A stretch of DNA of 64,000 nucleotides from Gordionus sp. m RMFG-2023. Its lineage: Eukaryota > Nematomorpha > Gordioida > Chordodea > Parachordodidae. Within the stretch, counting starts at the first letter, position 1; every line of letters begins with the position of its first letter. This document shows positions 60,196-64,000 of the stretch, one piece after another. A program made the translations under genes and the position numbers. Where the stretch lies: the NCBI RefSeq assembly GCF_954871325.1, contig NC_088775.1:8781561-8845560 (forward strand). The letters run 5' to 3'. Under the pieces are notes generated by a model, which made no database searches, was not told the origin of the DNA, and saw nothing but the letters and a program-made list of their open reading frames with translations.

Positions 60196-62097
60196 AAAGA
60201 GTTGTTTGAGTCACCGGATCTAAACTAGGAACGAGGATTACTACAGATTTTATGTCAATTCAAGTAAACTTTTATTGCGAAACACTTTTTCTCGAAAATT
60301 TTATCGTGAATGTAGTTTTTAATGCTTATGGTGAAACTTTTATAGCGAATCCATAACGGATACTATTCCGCGAAGAAAATACAGATAAACAAATATCGCG
60401 ATTTTTTTTTTATAGCGAACCCCTTATCGCGAAACTTTTACCGCGAATCAATAATCGCGAAAATTTTATAGCGAAGTTATTCTCGCGCAACCCAAATAGC
60501 GAATTTCGCGAAATTATTATAGCGATTAATACAAGATCAATATCGAATTGTAAATAATGACTATTTTATTTTGAAATATTTAGTTTTATGATCATATATA
60601 ATATTTTTTAAAAATTAGACATTATTGATTCAATGATAAAGTTTTTAATTTTCTTTTTAGCCTTAATAAATTTTGATAAAGATTAATGAACTATTTGGTT
60701 TATAAAATTTATTAATGGGATAAAAAAATTTTGGCATTTTGCCCTATACTTTTCATAGAAATCTTATGTTATAAGAATCACAATGAACTTAGGCTTTATT
60801 AATATATTGAATTCATAATTAAGCCTGGTTAGTTAAAATTTAAAGAAAAATATAAATTATTTTAGCCAATAGTGCAATGGCTAAGCCCATTGAGTTTATT
60901 AGTTAAATCTTGATCTTAATTTACGATATTGATATCTGGGTTGCGCCTCTGAAGTACTTAATATTTATAAATTCATCTATCAGTTTTTCCAGTCGGTAAT
61001 CAAAAACAGTGTTATTTTAGACTGTCTTTATCGAATTTTAAATTTCGATTCAAAATAAATTACACCTAAGTGAATTAAAGAATTTCCCCAATTCAAAATA
61101 TTTTGAATCTTATGATTTTACGATATTTATAGATATTTTTTTTTTCTATTCTTGTTAACTTAGATATAAAATATAAGTTCAAAAAATTTGATATGAATCT
61201 GAATCTAATATTAAGACGCAGCTTAAAGGGAGTTTGCTAAACTTTGGCAAAAAATCCTTAATTACACAGTTTTCTCAGATTGAATTTCTTAGAAAATGAA
61301 ATATATCGCTTAGAAATTTTTACAATTTCTTTTATTTTTAAGTGCGTAAGCAGGATTATTTAAATTTTAAAATTAATCATTATTGCATCAAAATGACATG
61401 GAGGTATACCATATGGGGGTGTATTATTCATCACAGTAGTAATTTGAGGATTAAGTTATGCCACTCCTTTACCTGAACTAACCTCTGGACTTACAATCAT
61501 TAGTAAGAAGAGACCAGGAAGAAATTGGTAAATTTATTTTTGTCACATCAGTTATCGGTTACATGCTGACTTAATATACTATAAGTAACAGAGAATTCAT
61601 AAAACATTTTTCATTTACGATTTAAGAAACTTTTTGGGTACATATTATGTTATTTTCCTTTAATTAATAAATTCGCAATATATTTATTGTTTCGAAGTAA
61701 TGTTCTCGAGATTATAACTTCGCGGTAGAAAATTCGCTATATAGAGTTGCGATAAATGTTTTCCTATAACGAGTTCGCGGTAAAAGTTTCACTGAAATAT
61801 ATTTGCTCTGATTTGTGGTTATGGCTTAGAGAAAAAATTGTTGACAATTGGTTCGCCATATTATTGTCTTCTCTATAAATGTTTTGTGGGAAAAAATTCG
61901 CGGAATTGGTCTCGGGATATTAACTTCAGTATAAAAAATTTTCGCATAAACGATATTCGCGATAAAAATTTCGCAGAATTGACCTTAGTTACTACCTGCA
62001 TCAGAGGCTGGCTAGAAACATAATAAAGAGCAACTATCTTATATTATCAATGAACGCGACCCTGTGAATGAACATCTATACTTGGGATATGCTTAGA
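60196..62097. mobile_element. CGCGAA-array element, copy 2
   Basis: Same architecture as 53826-55765. The left array at 60280-60520 has CCTTATCGCGAAAC and CGAATCAATAATCGCGAAAA. The right array at 61690-61985 has GTTCGCGGTAAAAG and TTCGCGATAAAAATTTCGCA. It ends with the shared TACTACCTGCATCAGAGGCT and TACTTGGGATATG. The outer edge beyond 62097 diverges from copy 1. Both copies are degraded, with many small differences. Confidence 0.75.
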
Positions 62098-63657
62098 CAT
62101 AGGTATAGCCAGGATTTTCCTAAAGGGGGGGGGGAATTAAAAAATTTCTGGGTTTCGCCGCCAGACCCCATTTTGGGGGTTACCTTAGTCCATATATAGT
62201 CATAAAATATTTTTACGATATAGGAGGTTATTTTTAATAAAAAAAATAAGCCTGGAACAAATATGAAATATATTTTTATTAGATATAAAATATAATAAAT
62301 TATTTGTATATACATTAATATAAAATAGTAATAATTTATTCCAAACAAGTATAAGAAATTTATTTATAAAAAGTCAGTAGACAGTTGATATTCCTCTATT
62401 TATAGAATAGCTTACAAAATACTAGGAAATTCTACTTTTACAGACATTTTTTACAGTTAGAGAATATATTACAGTTAATTATTTAACAAATTTTACTAAT
62501 CAATGCTCTTGATAATAAATATAGCAACAATTTGCATTCAATTATTTAACGCCATCTATTAATTATAAATAAAAATAATATTATAAATTAATTTTTATAT
62601 TATTCATCCCACAATGTCTTTAAAAGATATTTTATGATGTCCTTATCAATATTTTATAGTTTTCTGTAAAATATATAATTCGCTATATTGGTAAAAATTA
62701 TTTGATTGTCATATGATAATTGATAAAATTAGATATATTGTAAATCTACGACATGTAATATTTTGTATTGTGCTTTAATTTTTTTATTTAATTTATGATT
62801 TAATTTTATCAAGTTTTATAATTATATTTTACTTTTATTAAAATAAATAAATTAAAATTACTCACTTTATCGTTGAATTCAAAGGAATTATCCTAACGTC
62901 CTAAAAATTTAAATAAAATTATTTTCATGCATGATTACTATAAAATTATAAAATTGATTTTGAATTTATAATTAGTTTTCTTTTCAATAAAAATGTAAAA
63001 ATATACCGATATTATTTAGTGTATATTTTTTTACATTTAATTTTGCTTTTCTTAAAAAAATTCCTTTATCTTACTATAAGCTCCTTTTAGAGCCATCGAT
63101 ATTTTTAAAATATACATTCACTTTTAATATATATATATTCATTTTTTTATTTTTATATTTTGTTTACATGTTTTAAAGATAAATGAATAATAAAAAATAG
63201 TTTATATTTAAAAAATATAAAATATTTACATCAATAATATATTTAGATTAATTAAAACCTTTTTACCAATATTTTATTTCCCTTTCATAATAATTTAGTT
63301 TATTTCTTATCACATAAAAGCATCATTTTATTTTTAAAAAGAAAGGGATAAAAATAAAAAATGAATGTCAGCAATGTATCATTCTTCAATCAGACAGAAC
63401 GTAGCTTTAAATTAAGTGTAGTTGAAGACATTTTATTATGAATTCGCAATACCATTAATCACGCTTCACGGGATGATGGGCACTTCTCATTGGCCTTTCT
63501 GATAAGGTTCAAAAGAACTAATTCTTATTTCTTGTTAGTTTTACTGCGGCTAATAAACATCACCCTTTTATGCATTAATCTTAGCGATTTATTTACATCG
63601 GGAGCAAGATAATAATCACATATGAAAACACCATTTTCATTTGGTTCACGTTAATAG
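62098..63657. other. AT-rich stretch with a G-run repeat end
   Basis: At 62103-62185 TATAGCCAGGATTTTCCTAA leads into a 10-base G run and GGGTTTCGCCGCCAGACCCC, an interspersed-repeat end of the type also hinted at near 13570. The remainder is AT-rich intergenic or intronic sequence upstream of the receptor exon. Confidence 0.45.
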
Positions 63658-63972
63658 CCTGCGCTAGCCAAAACTTTAAAAGTATTCCATATATTATTGA
63701 TAATGGCGTTTAGTGTGGAGAGATACATTATGAAAGGTTATTTCCAGTGGCACAGAATTTATTGCGTGGTGGGAAATATAAAATATGTGGCAACCCTCTT
63801 AATAATAATAAACGTTAGTATAATGTTTCCCGTATATACCAATTACATCCGCATCTCCGTCGACTTATTCTCCTTTAAGCATAACATAACGGGCCAACAA
63901 AGAGACTATTTTTTTCCGCTTGTTCAAATATACAATCTGCTAAAAATATCATTAAACATCAGAATATCTTAA
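63658..63972 (+). CDS. Rhodopsin-like GPCR exon (TM3-TM4), FMRFamide-receptor-like
   Basis: After an acceptor GTTAATAG the frame reads PALAKTLKVFHILLIMAFSV, then ERYI. This is the end of TM3 with ERY in place of DRY. ICL2 is HRIYCVVGNIKYV, then the hydrophobic TM4 ATLLIIINVSIMFPVY, then an extracellular-loop-like stretch with an N-glycosylation site (NIT). The AFSVERY phrase and the C-V/T-x-x-x-x-K pattern of ICL2 are typical of insect and lophotrochozoan FMRFamide-type peptide receptors. The usual CHP after ERYI is replaced by KGYF. The frame ends at TAA (63970-63972) without TM5, so the rest is in other exons or the gene is decayed. An in-frame TAG just upstream is inside the proposed intron. 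Confidence 0.72.
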   Translation, partial: PALAKTLKVFHILLIMAFSVERYIMKGYFQWHRIYCVVGNIKYVATLLIIINVSIMFPVYTNYIRISVDLFSFKHNITGQQRDYFFPLVQIYNLLKISLNIRIS

Positions 63973-64000
63973 TTCCGTGGAACCAGAATCTATATCTTCT

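Overview
The window looks like AT-rich (roughly three quarters A+T) nuclear DNA of an invertebrate animal. The evidence is small coding exons with GT-AG introns, extracellular EGF/LDLa modules, an animal-type imidazolonepropionase gene, a rhodopsin-like receptor exon, and abundant hAT, MULE, Tc1/mariner-like and RTE-type transposons. The sequence alone does not give me a species or phylum.

Left part (1-16077, minus strand): the 3' portion of a large multi-EGF gene. Eleven exons are recognised, nearly all a single EGF module with phase-1 introns on both sides, led by an exon with a Ser/Pro/Thr-rich stretch and an LDLa-like module. The gene runs off the left edge, and its 5' start is not resolved. 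One intron (3323-7789) holds a decayed RTE-like LINE in antisense. That LINE is split by a 223-bp palindromic MITE and abuts a tRNA-like head.

Middle (16078-38713): about 22 kb with no host exon I can defend. It holds DNA-transposon debris: several GC-rich hAT-like MITEs, a hAT deletion derivative that keeps its C-terminal transposase exon, a second hAT copy with its target duplication, a TA-flanked MITE with good terminal repeats, and a MULE transposase fragment.

Right-centre (38714-51799, minus strand): a complete ten-exon AMDHD1 (imidazolonepropionase, histidine catabolism) gene. I reconstructed it exon by exon with all splice phases compatible, giving a 493-residue protein with its metal and catalytic motifs in place. 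Intron 7 carries a 5.2-kb composite hAT element (40235-45423). It has a perfect 8-bp target duplication, 119-bp subterminal repeats and an inverted, internally deleted second arm.

Right part (51800-64000): repeats again. Two direct copies of a roughly 1.9-kb element have inverted subterminal arrays of a CGCGAA-type motif. Between them lie a tRNA-like SINE candidate, a truncated copy of the TA-flanked MITE and a hAT remnant. The last 350 bases on the plus strand carry an exon of a FMRFamide-receptor-like GPCR (TM3 to TM4).

No new multi-gene system is evident. The most unusual structures are the palindromic hAT inside AMDHD1 and the paired CGCGAA-array elements.
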